From assembly GCA_964058845.1 (NCBI GenBank), contig CAXKVR010000797.1, positions 1-23,601 on the forward strand: a stretch of 23,601 nt of DNA, given 5' to 3'. The translations under genes and the position numbers were made by a program. This DNA is from Carex sylvatica. Taxonomy: Eukaryota > Streptophyta > Magnoliopsida > Poales > Cyperaceae. Of the stretch, positions 1-9,768 are shown piece after piece. Within the stretch, counting starts at the first letter, position 1, and each line of letters opens with the position of its first letter. The notes beneath the pieces are model-generated. The model ran no database searches, had not been told where the DNA came from, and saw only the letters and a list, made by a program, of their open reading frames with translations.

Positions 1-81
1 GCATGGACGTTGGGGCAATCCAATCGATCTCCGAGAGAGAAGCGAGTATGAAATGCTGCTTGGGTGGCAAGAGCCTGGGCA
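1..81 (-). other. Possible 5' part of an exon, cut by window edge
   Basis: Read on the minus strand, an AT-rich stretch ends in a pyrimidine-rich tract and CCACAG, a good plant splice acceptor with AG at 82-83. The next 81 bases are clearly more GC-rich than their surroundings. All three minus frames stay open to the window edge, so the frame cannot be chosen; one reads SLSEIDWIAPTSM near the edge. A plus-strand ORF (3-101, 32 residues, MDVGAIQSISERE...) also spans it. I do not recognise a protein family. The composition contrast and the acceptor are the only support. It could equally be a random open stretch or the first exon of a plus-strand gene. Confidence 0.2.
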
Positions 82-101
82 CTGTGGAAAAAAAGAAATA
101 A

Positions 102-449
102 AATATTTTTTTCAAACAAAAGGCATTATGTGAAACAATTAATTAATGATACCATTTTTGGATGTCATTTTTTTGGTCGCACTTAGATCTTTTGCGAAGA
201 TGAAACTAATAGGAGCATACTGCATTCTCTTGTCGATCATCAGCTTCTAGAGTATTAGGTTAGGTTGTTTTAACCTGATCCAAATTCTTATAAGGGAACG
301 ACTAACAGTACCTCCTATTCAATCTTCTATCTGTCCTCCGCACTAAAAGATTAAAAAAAAAGTACAACGGAACCACTAACTGACGCGCACGTGCTAATTG
401 CCACTAAAGAGCAAGGTTAACACGATTTTATTAATAATCAAAATATATA
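102..449. other. Unassigned AT-rich DNA
   Basis: If the exon at the left edge is real, the first part is intron on the minus strand. Otherwise nothing recognisable: no long ORF, no clear terminal inverted repeat, no RNA gene. Confidence 0.5.
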
Positions 450-830
450 GTATTCATACCTACAAATTTATAATATTCATATTTATTATCTATAATAGTC
501 AAAACTGGAGGGGACCATTAATCTTGGGAACTAGTAACGACCAGAGGGACCGCTGATGTCTTGTGACAGTCTAGATTGGAGACCGCAACCGTCTGAAAGC
601 GACATTTACCAAGATTGGAGACCACTACAGCGAATCTATATAGTATTCATATCTAAAACAATGAAGTATTCGTACATGTTCCAAATAATTTATACTATTC
701 AAAATTCAAAGTCAGATTCATCTCTCTCACTCCACCTCTTCCAAGAAGTATTCATATCTAACATGAAGTATGCATAACTAACAAATGAAATATTCATATC
801 TAACTAATAAAGTATTCATATGTTCCACTT
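450..830. repeat. Scattered AGTATTCATATCTAA-like repeats
   Basis: Variants of AGTATTCATATCTAA recur about seven times at irregular spacing (near 450, 468, 638, 665, 748, 787 and 811). Several are linked by ACAATGAA or ACATGAAG. The spacing is too irregular for a simple tandem array; it looks like an old, decayed minisatellite or the inside of a dead element. The ORFs across it are low-complexity translations of the repeat. Confidence 0.5.
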
Positions 831-859
831 TGACAACCTTCGCTGCGCTAGCATGGACC

Positions 860-1016
860 CCCTCCAATGGTGCACCATGCTCTCCCGATCGAATCTTGAT
901 GGTGCACCACTCTCTTCTCGTCGTATCTCGACGGTGCACCACTCTCTCCTCGTCGTATCTCGACGGTGCACCATGCTCTCCTTACCGGATCTCGTCGGAT
1001 CTCGACGGTGCACCGG
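860..1016 (+). repeat. GC-rich 32-bp tandem repeat with GGTGCACC palindrome
   Basis: The 8-bp palindrome GGTGCACC starts at 869, 901, 933, 965 and 1007. The first four spacings are exactly 32 bp; the last is 42 bp because of a 10-bp duplication (GGATCTCGTC type). Units read roughly ATCTCGACGGTGCACCACTC followed by TCTCCTCGTCGT. The island is much more GC-rich than its surroundings. Short ORFs on both strands (785-1038) are open only because 32-bp units shift frame without meeting stops; I do not regard them as genes. Confidence 0.85.
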
Positions 1017-2543
1017 ATTAATTAATGCCAATCATTAATAACTACTTTTGTTAGTTAGAACAAGTTGAGCTGGGAGAAACTATTAGAAAACTACTTCTAG
1101 AGGGACAATATTTTATTCTTCTTATAAATAAACATTTTCTTTATATCAATATATTATCGCCATAACTTTTAAAAAAAAAATTATGGACTCACAACGATAT
1201 TTTACAAAAAAAAAAAATTGAAAGAAAAGTATTTTATCTTAACTTTTAAAAGAAAAGGACATTTTATATAATGAACCGTATCAATCAGACCACTCATGTG
1301 ATCTAAATATTAGTCGGAATCAAAGACGGCTCAATGAGCAACCGATTAAATTCGATGTCAATTCAGAGTCGTCAGATCTGCAATAAAATTTGCGAGAACA
1401 GCTTTAAAAGCTGTGAAGATCAAGTGAGTACGAATTTGAACGGATCAAAAAGTCTTGAATTTGGTCCGATCGGATCAGCATCCCCTCCATATTAATACGT
1501 TGAAGCCATTTTTTAGAAGTTAATAGAGCGTGCGCGATGATATATAGCCCACTTCTCAAAAGACCTTTTCTAGACCCAACAATAAACTTGTGTATTATTT
1601 TAAGAGAAATATGGGCCTAAAATTGGCCCATATTCCAGAACTGGTTTTTTACCAAAATCTGAGCATACTATAGCCGAATAGCAGCTGTTCAATTAATTCC
1701 TTGTGGGGTTTAACAGAGACAGATTCTCATGGGATGTGTTGATTGAGGTTGAAATCCTGGTAAGGTAATTAAAGTTGGAATTCTGGTTAGGTACAGGCCT
1801 ACCTGTTGAAATAACATTCGTTCATAACATCCATTGTACATTACAATGTAGTATTAAGAAGATTCTAGCTATCATATTCCTTTACAAGTTCAATGTATAA
1901 ATCCATATTTCGGCTGTTTTGGAAGATGCAGAGGAACATTTTCCTATCCGTTTGGATTTCTGTGTACTAATTATTCAAGACTCCAATAATAATCTGAGGT
2001 CATAATTGATCCGTATGATTTTTTTTTCTTTTCCAACGGTGATCTTATATTCAGATTTAAGAACTTAATAATATCATTGACCTTAATTTTTATTCAGTTA
2101 TCAATAGCTGGCATTATATTCATGATTAATATTACATAAAACATGGAAAAAATTGCTTTCAAAATACATTGTTGGTATTATGATTTATAAATCATTTATA
2201 GCCGCTAAAATACTAAACACTAAATGATTTCTCATTACTCAAAACTGCAAAATATTTGCAAACTCGTAAAGTAATTTATTTGCAAACTTGTAAAGTAATT
2301 TTTTTTTTTAATAAAGATAAAAGTATGCCCCCTTTGTTTTCATAAATCTCATTTGAAATTGGATTTTTTTTAAGTCTTCTCTCCTGTACAAAAAGTAATG
2401 TTTAAAATATTTTTTTAAGCAGAAAGCGTAATGTTTAAAATAAATTGTAGTATTATGTGGTTGTGAACAAATAACCAACAAAACAAAGTAAAAATTGATT
2501 GGCCATTGAATGACGGCCATCATCATAACATCATATTTCGAAT
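1017..2543. other. Unassigned AT-rich intergenic DNA
   Basis: No coding region is recognised. Minor structure: opposed plant site-II-like motifs TGGGCCTA and TTGGCCCA at about 1614-1631; an imperfect 26-bp direct repeat around GTTGAAATCCTGGTAAGGTA (about 1748-1793); and a 24-bp tandem duplication of TTTGCAAACTCGTAAAGTAA (about 2255-2302). No transposon ends with a target duplication were found. Confidence 0.5.
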
Positions 2544-2611
2544 GTGCCATTTAGCCACAAATTGGGAGAATATTTGACTTGAATTTGTGACCAGAAGTGG
2601 CTAAATGGCAC
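2544..2611. repeat. Short perfect-stem hairpin
   Basis: GTGCCATTTAGCCAC (2544-2558) pairs perfectly with GTGGCTAAATGGCAC (2597-2611). Just inside, CACAAATT (2556-2563) can pair with AATTTGTG (2582-2589), partly sharing bases with the outer stem. The 68-base unit could fold as an imperfect hairpin. Pairing does not extend outward and no target duplication is seen, so it may be a remnant of a small foldback element. A small-RNA precursor is possible but unsupported. Confidence 0.6.
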
Positions 2612-4443
2612 TAATGCTCTTGGGTCACAACACAAAATAGATCCTCTGTGTCAGGCAATTAGAGATAAACTATGTGGCGGGTTCCGAAGGAAATGTTGAG
2701 AGAGCACGGATTCATGGACCTCAGAGGCTCAGATTTAGCTATTTTTCTACCTTTAAATTTCTCATCATAAACTTATCTGTGATGCTACACAAAATATGGT
2801 CTATTGCATTGGTTCAGAGAACCCCAAATACACAATTAGACGAAACAAAAAGCGGTCAAAAGACTAAAGAGAGAATTGCCTTTCTATCTTGGCAATAGAT
2901 TGCCACCTGCATTAGAGACAAGACCCAGATGCATACTTTCTCCAGTAGAAAAAATATTATATGGGGTCCGCTTAAACGAATTTATCCATTTATTTGTTTA
3001 TATTTAACTTAATTAACATATATATTTCATCATCTTTTAATAGATTATTATGCATTATCTTATAATGAAATTTATGGCTTTACTACATTTTAAAAAATAA
3101 ATTTTAAAATTTGTATAATAACGAAAAAAAAATTAAGATAATTATCCTCCTATGTTGTGATATAAACCTGAATTTCTTTTTCCTGCTCTAATGAAATTGA
3201 TGGCTATGTCCTTTTACTTGCTATTTTCCTAAATACTGGGTTATTATGTCATTTTCTTTTTGTTTTATTTCGATTGACCCGCCGTAGCTATTTGTGTTTT
3301 AATAGAGTCAATTGACTTCATTAAATTACAAAATTTATTTGGTATTTTTCATAAAATGTGTTTTTACCACGAAAACAAATTTACAAAATTAATGGACTAC
3401 CCTTTAAGTAATAAAAGTTCTACCTAACCGCTAGACAAGATTCAAAAATATATTTCTAATTTTATGTTTTTTAAAGAAAAAAGATACTCAACTTTTATAA
3501 ATTACGGCTACTGATTTATTTCTAAAATATCTTTCTATTTCGATATTTTTAAAAACATCATAACAAAATTATGGCTCATTCAAAATATGTGTGCCAACCT
3601 ACAAATTATTCTGATTTTGCCCATAGATAATAACCATAATAGAAATATTCTATGCAACTCATATGGGTAACAACTTTTCTTCATTCCATTATTAAGCACG
3701 TTGGGTGTCCGATCTGCCAACGACTACGATTGAAAGATGAAATTTTGAATTTAATCTCAACTCTCCAATTACATAATATATCTTATTTTGATTAAATACA
3801 TACGAATAATGTGTAGAAGTCTAAATTTAACTAAAAAGATACTCGCCACACGTATCAACACACGATGCATTACAATCCAAATTCAATAAACTCTGAAATT
3901 GAGCGATATAATTTGTTTCTTTATTTCATTCATTCCTTATTTCTCCCTCTCCAATTTAGCGATATAATTATGTTTTCTTATTTCATCCTTATTGCTCTTC
4001 TATGTTTCTATAGCTATTGCCGTGAGAATTTTAGAAATATTATAAATTTTGTTTCTATAAAGGACATGAAGAATGGAAAGAAGAAAAAAAATTAGAAAGG
4101 TCACCAAAAATATGAAATCATTGGTACTTAAATACCAATTTATTTTTCATTTCAGGTTTCTTCGTTCAGTTTGCTTACGACATGGGTATTATATCTAATC
4201 AGCTGTATCCGTTATTCTATTTTGTACAAATTAATTTTAAATTAGAAAGTTATTATTTGAAATCATTGGTACTTAAAATGCATAATCATCACATCATCAA
4301 ATTATTATAAGGGATCACGATTCAAAGTAATTATAAATACATAATCATATAATTCTATTCAAATATCATGTCCCTCAATTTTTAAATAATTATTAATTTT
4401 ATTGAATGTTTTCTTTTCATATTTTTTCTCTCTTACTGTATAT
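2612..4443. other. Unassigned AT-rich intergenic DNA
   Basis: No gene is recognised. A short direct repeat around AGCGATATAATT (about 3902 and 3959) and a 20-bp direct repeat TGAAATCATTGGTACTTAAA (4113-4132 and 4258-4277) are visible. Both copies of the second repeat are preceded by AAATTAGAAAG, which suggests a local duplication of about 146 bp. The short reading frames at 2674-2898 and 3865-4095 have plain AT-rich composition and no domain that I can name. Confidence 0.5.
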
Positions 4444-4472
4444 CCCGTTGCAACTCACGGACATGATACTAA
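4444..4472 (+). mobile_element. Degenerate Helitron-like 3' end
   Basis: The sequence CCCGTTGCAACTCACGGAC has a short CCGT/ACGG stem and is followed after several bases by CTAA. Plant Helitrons end in a GC-rich hairpin, often of the CCCGTTGCAACGCACGGG type, about ten bases before CTRR. The match is close to that pattern. However, the stem is eroded and the base after CTAA is C, not the T expected at a Helitron insertion site. I could not find a matching 5' end upstream. Confidence 0.4.
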
Positions 4473-5438
4473 CATATTTATTTGTCATGTAATTACACGA
4501 AATAAGATTTTTCGAAATGAAAACCCACACTCATAAACGATACGTGAATATATAGAAATTAACCCACGTACTGTCTATTTCAAGTTGTCAGATAAAATGA
4601 AAATTATCTCAGGGTATTTGACATAAAATGGAGAGCAGGTGATCATGCTTTCTATAGCCAAACACGGCTCTTATACTGTATGAGTTGTGAAAACTTCTCA
4701 ACAGATGCATGCATCCTCCAACAAGAAGTCAAGAAGCAAATTTTCTTGCAACCAATAATGAAGCATGCAATAGACAATAGTGACAGAATTTACATGTGGC
4801 TCAATGGAAAGTGTATTTTGCTCTAAGGTTTTTTAGAAAACAGGTTTACAAACAGTGAAACAAGTCATGTTTCTATGTACTGTTCAATTTCTAAGAATAG
4901 TATCTAGATAGTGGGAATATACCGGAAATCTTTAATAAAAATAAATAAAAAGATAGAAAGGTATACTTGATGAACATCGGCTTATACAGCATAAGAGCAT
5001 GACTGTCATGCCGCGAGTTTATCCCCAACTTAATGATTTATATTTTTTAATACATTTTATGATTGATGATGTAAATATAATTAAAATTTATTTAATTATA
5101 ATTTGTAAAATCATTGGTTTTATGCAACAACAATAAATATTTTATCTTACGCGTACTGTAGAATTTGTAAACCCAAAAAAATATCCAGGAACTATTTTTT
5201 TTGTTGTTATTTAAATCAAAATAATAAATAAAAAAACTTGCTAATGAAATGTTATCTCTACTAAATTTATAAACCCAAAAGAATATATACTCCGTAAAAG
5301 TTGTTGGATCAAAACTTGCTAGTGTAATGTTATCTCTACTAAATTTAATTTGCGTCTCTCTCTCTCTTTTTTTTTTTTTTTGGAGAGTTCATATTTTATG
5401 TTTCTTTTCTCATTTATAAGTTATCACGCAAGCTAACT
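4473..5438. other. Unassigned AT-rich DNA with a local duplication and CT/T tract
   Basis: A duplicated block around ATGTTATCTCTACTAAATTT appears at about 5250-5270 and 5326-5345, with a flanking AAACCCAAAAGAATAT-like repeat. It is followed by a (CT)n tract running into poly-T (5355-5381). No coding region or mobile-element end is recognised. Confidence 0.5.
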
Positions 5439-5640
5439 GTATTGTTATTCATTATCCAGCCAATATTTTTATTTTTACTCATTTTTAAAAATATTTTAAT
5501 AAAAATAATCAGGGTCTGATCAGAATTTTAAAAATGCCCAAACCGTGAATTTTTTCCACGGCCCTGATTTTTGTTTTTTTGCTTTTTTTTGCACTATAAT
5601 AGAGTTTGAATAAATAAAATATCCACGGTTTATTTTTTTT
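5439..5640 (+). repeat. Left arm of a large diverged inverted repeat
   Basis: This arm matches the reverse complement of 11268-11436. The clearest shared block is CAGGGTCTGATCAGAATTT, followed by an A/T-rich stretch, GTTTGAATAAATAAAATATC and CACGGTTT. The left arm has two extra short stretches, including a small CCGTG...CACGG hairpin, that the right arm lacks. Homology fades outward near TATTGT. The inner end runs straight into (TA)-rich microsatellite. I infer an old foldback element whose AT-rich centre later received other insertions. Confidence 0.75.
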
Positions 5641-5738
5641 AATGTATATATAATATAATATATGTATATGTATATATAATATATGTGTATATAATATAAT
5701 ATATGTATATGTACATATAATATATGTGTATATAATAT
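5641..5738. repeat. TA-rich microsatellite, left of nest
   Basis: Two near-identical units of about 44 bp, built from TATATAATATAATATATG and GTATATG, follow each other. The last nine bases, ATATAATAT (5730-5738), are the left target duplication of the next element. Confidence 0.85.
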
Positions 5739-6116
5739 GAGGAGGGATCAGATGACACCCTTTTTTGGTGATATCGGATAACATCGTCCATTTTTAAAGT
5801 CCAAACAGTTAATTCAAACCGTTCAACTTGATGGATATATTAAAATGTGCTTGCAGATCAAATTTTATATTTTTCTGAATTTTTTTACTATTTATTAAGA
5901 TGGGTACAAAAATTCGACGGTCTGAATATAGCAAATTTGTTAAATACTTGATAAATAGTAAAAAAATTCAAAAACATGTAAACTTTGATCTGCAAGCACA
6001 TTTTAATATATCCATCAAGTTGAACGGTTTGGATTGATTGTCTGGACTATGAAAATTTTGAAAATGAACGATATTATCCGATGTCACCAAAAAAGGGTGT
6101 AATCCGATCCCTCCTC
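5739..6116. mobile_element. Foldback MITE, type A (378 bp), 9-bp target duplication
   Basis: The element is palindromic almost throughout. It starts GAGGAGGGATCAGATGACAC, and its reverse-complemented end starts GAGGAGGGATCGGATTACAC. The arms continue through a core with GTGCTTGCAGATCAAATTTT and TTTACTATTTATTAAG, to a short loop near 5925. ATATAATAT lies directly on both sides (5730-5738 and 6117-6125), a perfect 9-bp duplication. A 9-bp duplication with long inverted repeats is the pattern of Mutator-like MITEs; a Stowaway-type TA duplication would not explain it. It has no coding capacity. A diverged, truncated relative lies at 9480-9723 in reverse orientation. Confidence 0.88.
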
Positions 6117-6270
6117 ATATAATATAATATATATATATGTATATAATATAATATAACATAATATAAAATAATATAATATAACATAACATAACATAACATA
6201 ACATAACATAACATAACATAACATAACATAACATAATATAAAATAATATAATATAATGTATGTATATAAT
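6117..6270. repeat. TA-rich microsatellite with (ACATA)11 array
   Basis: Eleven perfect copies of ACATA (6181-6235) are flanked on both sides by the same AT-rich phrase ATAATATAAAATAATATAAT. The open frame on the minus strand here (repeating MLCYV) is only a translation of the 5-bp repeat, which stays open because three units restore the frame. Confidence 0.9.
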
Positions 6271-7525
6271 GAGGAGGGATCAAGTTATAACAATTTTTGA
6301 GTTACAATAACCATTTTTTTATATTTTCAAAGTTCAAACTGTCAATCCAAATGTTAGTTTGTAATAATCTAGAAGTCAATAATACGATAAATTATCATAA
6401 AGCTTTGTTCATGAATTGAGTGATTAAATAAACTGTCATTTTGTTGCCTTGAATATTATTACATTTATGAATCATTCCTTTATCTGACTAGAGTCAATAA
6501 CTGGAATTGTGAAACTTCATAATATAGATGTTATATATTCTTAAAAGTCACTAACCGAGGTAATTAGCAGGAACACTAATTAACCGTTACAAGGTTAGTA
6601 TGTGGATTAAAAGATGGTCAAGTTTTACAGACCACTGACAAGAGATGTCATTTTAATCACATAGATACATGTTCTAGGAACATGGTATTTGACAGACCCC
6701 GAATGAAACATTAAATGGAATTGTGTACGTGTCATTAATGTTTTCATTCAGTGTTAAGTTCTAAAGTATGAGGTATTCATCTTTCCTACTAAGAAATGTG
6801 TATGTGTGATTGTTATCTAACGCTGTCGGTAAAACGCAGTTATAACGGTAGCTTTTCGGTACACATAACTTAGCTGAGGTAGTGATGGTTTACCAAAAGT
6901 ACTATTGTCCCTCGTATCTCTATACGAGCTATAGCATCACTGGGCCCCTTGATAGAGTAAGATTATCTCCTAGCGGTATAATTACAAGAGTAATTATATT
7001 TGATAATCTGCTCAAGATCAAGAAAAGATTAAGTTTGCAAGGATGACACACACCTACCTTGAAACTGATCTGATAGCTATGAGACGAAAGAACTGACACG
7101 AGTAAAATAGTTTACTGGATCGTGATATTGTACAGTACAGCATCATCTGTGTAATTGGATGGTCATGACGCGTTATGCCAGATGCCTCTCATGATTATAG
7201 AAGTTAAAACAGTTTTAATTCTATTTACCAACATAACACAGATCCTATTGGGTCACACCGTATAGGAGCTAATCGGAGAATCTTATTGATTAATTATAAA
7301 TTGATTATAATTAATATTAAGATGGTTATAATTAATTATACATGATATAATTAAATTATAAATGTCATATAAATTGGCAAAGCAAAAACAAAAGGTTAAT
7401 TTATAAACGTACCCGTTACGTTGTATAAAAGTTACCGAAACAACAAACCGCAAGAAATATAATTGTTCAGAATAATTATACGGATGTTAAATTAAATTTG
7501 GGCCAAGGGCATTTTGGTCTTTTTA

Positions 7526-7625
7526 CACATGACATGTCATCATCCTTATCCACATGACATGTCATCATCCTTATCCATTCAATGGCATTTCCGTAAATGG
7601 CATTTTGGTAAATGGCATTTCCGTA
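7526..7625 (+). promoter_or_regulatory. Tandem repeats upstream of the LTR TATA box
   Basis: A 25-bp unit containing CACATGACATGTCATCATCC is repeated twice (7526-7550, 7551-7575). Three 15-bp units of the form AATGGCATTTCCGTA follow (7581-7625). Placed just upstream of a TATA box in the LTR, they could act as enhancer repeats of U3. That role is inferred from position only. Confidence 0.5.
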
Positions 7626-7648
7626 ATTCCTGAACCTTCTCAAATGCC

Positions 7649-7656
7649 TATAAATA
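7649..7656 (+). promoter_or_regulatory. TATA box of the solo LTR
   Basis: TATAAATA in the context CCTATAAATAGAGG matches the plant TATA consensus. It lies about 1.3 kb into the LTR with a GC-richer, leader-like sequence after it. Transcription would be expected to start roughly 30 bases downstream, marking the U3/R border. Confidence 0.65.
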
Positions 7657-8651
7657 GAGGGGTGAGGGTAAGAGAGAAGCTTGCTAATTCACATCGTATC
7701 GGATTGTCAGATCGATTCGAGTTTCTATTTTTCTCTCTTTTTCGGTTGCGGTAGTTTACGGGATTCGGGATTCGGAAATAATAGATTTGCGAAAGTCGCG
7801 GTATTTCTGTTTTTGCTTATTAGTGAATCAGAATAACTGCGGGTCGTGAATAGTGTTATTTCGTCCTTTTCTCGGTGAATAGTGTTTTTGCAGAAAACCG
7901 CGGTTTACGGTATTTCTGGCAATAAGAAATAAACCGCTCTCTGGTTAGTCCTGGTGGATAACCGATAGAGGTATCACACGTGTGATACTCCGAGACGAGT
8001 CATTCCCTGGTGTAGCTCTTCTCGCTCGGTCTGCTTTCCAATCAGAATTTGGAAACAAGGTATATACAAGTTATATTAATCTATTTAACTGGTAAGTAGA
8101 TTAATGTTTTAGAAATCAATTATGGAGTAGATCTGTAAAAGGATTAAATAGGGTTCTGATGTCAAAGGAATACGGAAGGTGGACCCCTTGGAATGTTTCC
8201 TGACATACCCCGTTTAATCCTTGGATTAAGATTAGAAGTAAAAATTTTGTTTTACGTTCTTTCCGCACTTAATCAAATCAATGGGTTTGAACTGTCAAAA
8301 CCCCAACACCAAACCGTTAGATGTGATCTCTACAATAAAATGTGCTTGGATACCAAATTTTATATTTTTTGGAATATTTTTACTATTTATTAAGATGGGT
8401 ACAAAAACTAGTAAAATTCATACCATTGAATTTTGTACCCACCTTAATAAATAGTAAAAAAAATTCAAAAAAAATATAAAATTTGGTCTCCAAGCACATT
8501 TTATTGTGGAGATCGTGTTGAATGGTTTGGATCGACGATTTAGACTTTAAAAATGTAGAAAATAGTTGTTGTAACTTGTTGTAACTCAAAAATTATTGTA
8601 ACTTGATCCCTCCTCATATATAATATAATATATGTATGTATATATAATATA

Positions 8652-9077
8652 GAGGTTGGCTACTATGCTTATATAAGCATATCCCCACATATGCTTATAA
8701 CTCATTTTTGTGTTTCCAATGTCCAAATGGCCGATCTGAACCGTTAGATGTGATATCTATATTAAAATGTGCTTGGAGACCAAATTTTACATTTTTCTGA
8801 ATTGTTTTACTATTTATTAAGCCACTTTGAAAATCACTGATCCAACGGTGGCTTATGATTTTACTGTTTTGTTAAGCCACCGTTGGATCAGCAATTTTCA
8901 AAGTGGCTTAATAAATAGTAAACAAATTCAAGAAAAATGTAAAATTTGGTCTCCAGGTACATTTCAATATAGAGATCACATCTAACGGTTCAGATCGACC
9001 ATTTGGACATTGAAAATACAAAAATTAGTTATAAGCATATGTGGGGATATGCTTATATAAGCATAGTAGCCAACCTC
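8652..9077. mobile_element. Foldback MITE, type C copy 1 (426 bp), 9-bp target duplication
   Basis: It starts GAGGTTGGCTACTATGC, followed by the small palindrome GCTTATATAAGC, and ends in the near-perfect reverse complement. The arms carry AACCGTTAGATGTGAT, GTGCTTGGAGACCAAATTTT and TTTACTATTTATTAAG. Near the centre CCACTTTGAAAATC and GATCCAACGGTGG pair with their complements across an unpaired TGATTTTACTGTTTTG. TATAATATA flanks both sides (8643-8651 and 9078-9086), a perfect 9-bp duplication. Two further copies lie at 9769-10193 and 10354-10778 in the same orientation, as judged from the asymmetric loop. No coding capacity. Confidence 0.9.
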
Positions 9078-9086
9078 TATAATATA

Positions 9087-9479
9087 TGTATATGTATATA
9101 AATATCAAATTTAACCTCTGCTGATAAATTAGTAAGTTTGGACTAATACAGGGACCAAACTAATTACACCAGCATTTAAAAATACACATAATTGACACAA
9201 ATTTTAATTTATTTGGATTTTTCTACAATTAGTTATGAATTTTTAAAGTTCAGCTTTGGAAAAAACTTTAAATATCCATAACTTTGGCTAAGAAAGTCGG
9301 ATTTACGTGTATGACCACTTTTCGAAAAGGGAGGGATGAGACGGATCCGAATTTTTCTCTAGAAAAATCCCCGGGCATCGTGAGAGATATTTGGAGCCTC
9401 ATAATTTTAAAAAAATATCGTTTAGTGCCTCAAAAATTCAGTTTAAGTTTTTGTTCAATGGTAGACGTACAACGATAAG
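9087..9479. other. Unassigned segment inside the nest
   Basis: After the end of the type C copy and a short TA tract lies about 370 bp of non-palindromic DNA, somewhat richer in G and C around 9290-9400 (CGAAAAGGGAGGGATGAGAC, CCCCGGGCATCGTGAGAG). It has a 64-codon open frame (9284-9478) with no recognisable motif. It may be a fragment of another retroelement or original sequence between insertions. Confidence 0.4.
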
Positions 9480-9723
9480 TATTTTCAAAGTTTTCAAATT
9501 CCAAACAATCAATTCAAACTGTTCACCATAATGGGTATGTGAAAATGTACTTTCATATCAAATTTTACATTTTTTAGAATTTTTTTACTATTTATTAAGT
9601 ATTTAACAAAATCGCTATATTCAGACCATTGAATTTTGTACCCATCTTAATAAATAGCAAAAAAATTCCAAAAAATATAAAATTTGATCTGCAAGCACAT
9701 TTTAACATATCTATCATGTTGAA
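9480..9723. mobile_element. Truncated type A-like foldback element
   Basis: The core TTTACTATTTATTAAG, GTATTTAACAAA and the loop phrase GCTATATTCAGACC match the reverse complement of the centre of the element at 5739-6116. It is therefore the same family, inverted. Both GAGGAGGG ends are missing. The left arm fades near 9480 and the right arm stops after CATGTTGAA (about 9723), where AT-rich microsatellite begins. Confidence 0.75.
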
Positions 9724-9768
9724 TATCTATATTATATATAAATATACATATACATATACATATACATA
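9724..9768. repeat. TA / (CATATA)n microsatellite
   Basis: The tract ends in about three CATATA units. ATATACATA (9760-9768) directly precedes the next MITE and recurs, one base removed, after the MITE that ends at 10778. Confidence 0.85.

Larger units (their letters stand above)
6352..8308 (+). mobile_element. Solo LTR (1,957 bp) of an LTR retrotransposon
   Basis: The unit starts TGTTAG and ends CCAACA, the usual TG...CA form. It is flanked by a perfect 5-bp duplication CCAAA (6347-6351 and 8309-8313). The host MITE resumes at once on the other side, so both borders are secure. There is no internal region, primer-binding site or coding sequence, which fits LTR-LTR recombination. Inside are short tandem repeats (7526-7625), a TATA box (7649-7656) and a GC-richer transcribed-looking stretch with AACCGCGGTTTA (about 7898). 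Its first 600 bp are related to the sequence at the right edge of the window (from about 23026). Superfamily (copia or gypsy) cannot be set from an LTR alone. Confidence 0.92.
6271..8615. mobile_element. Foldback MITE, type B, split by a solo LTR
   Basis: The left piece (6271-6351) starts GAGGAGGGATCAAGTTATAA. The right piece (8309-8615) ends so that its reverse complement starts GAGGAGGGATCAAGTTACAA. Removing the LTR and one CCAAA copy gives a palindrome of about 383 bp with the shared core GTGCTTGGAGACCAAATTTT and TTTACTATTTATTAAG. Flanks are GTATATAAT (6262-6270) and ATATATAAT (8616-8624), matching 8 of 9. The MITE therefore entered the TA tract first and the LTR entered the MITE later. 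A half copy of the same type is at 13416-13547. Confidence 0.88.

Noticed and set aside
556..1038. Short reading frames of 71-78 codons on both strands
   Set aside because: They read through AT-rich and 32-bp repeats, overlap on both strands, and show no motif or codon bias.
2671..2772. Short frame beginning MWRVPKEMLREHGF
   Set aside because: It looked briefly like an exon scrap, but it is about 33 codons, has no splice context I trust, and matches no family I can name.
5509..5784. 91-codon minus frame with YTYIIL repeats
   Set aside because: It translates TA-rich microsatellite and MITE arms.
6074..6283. 69-codon minus frame rich in MLCYV
   Set aside because: It is a translation of (ACATA)n microsatellite and MITE end.
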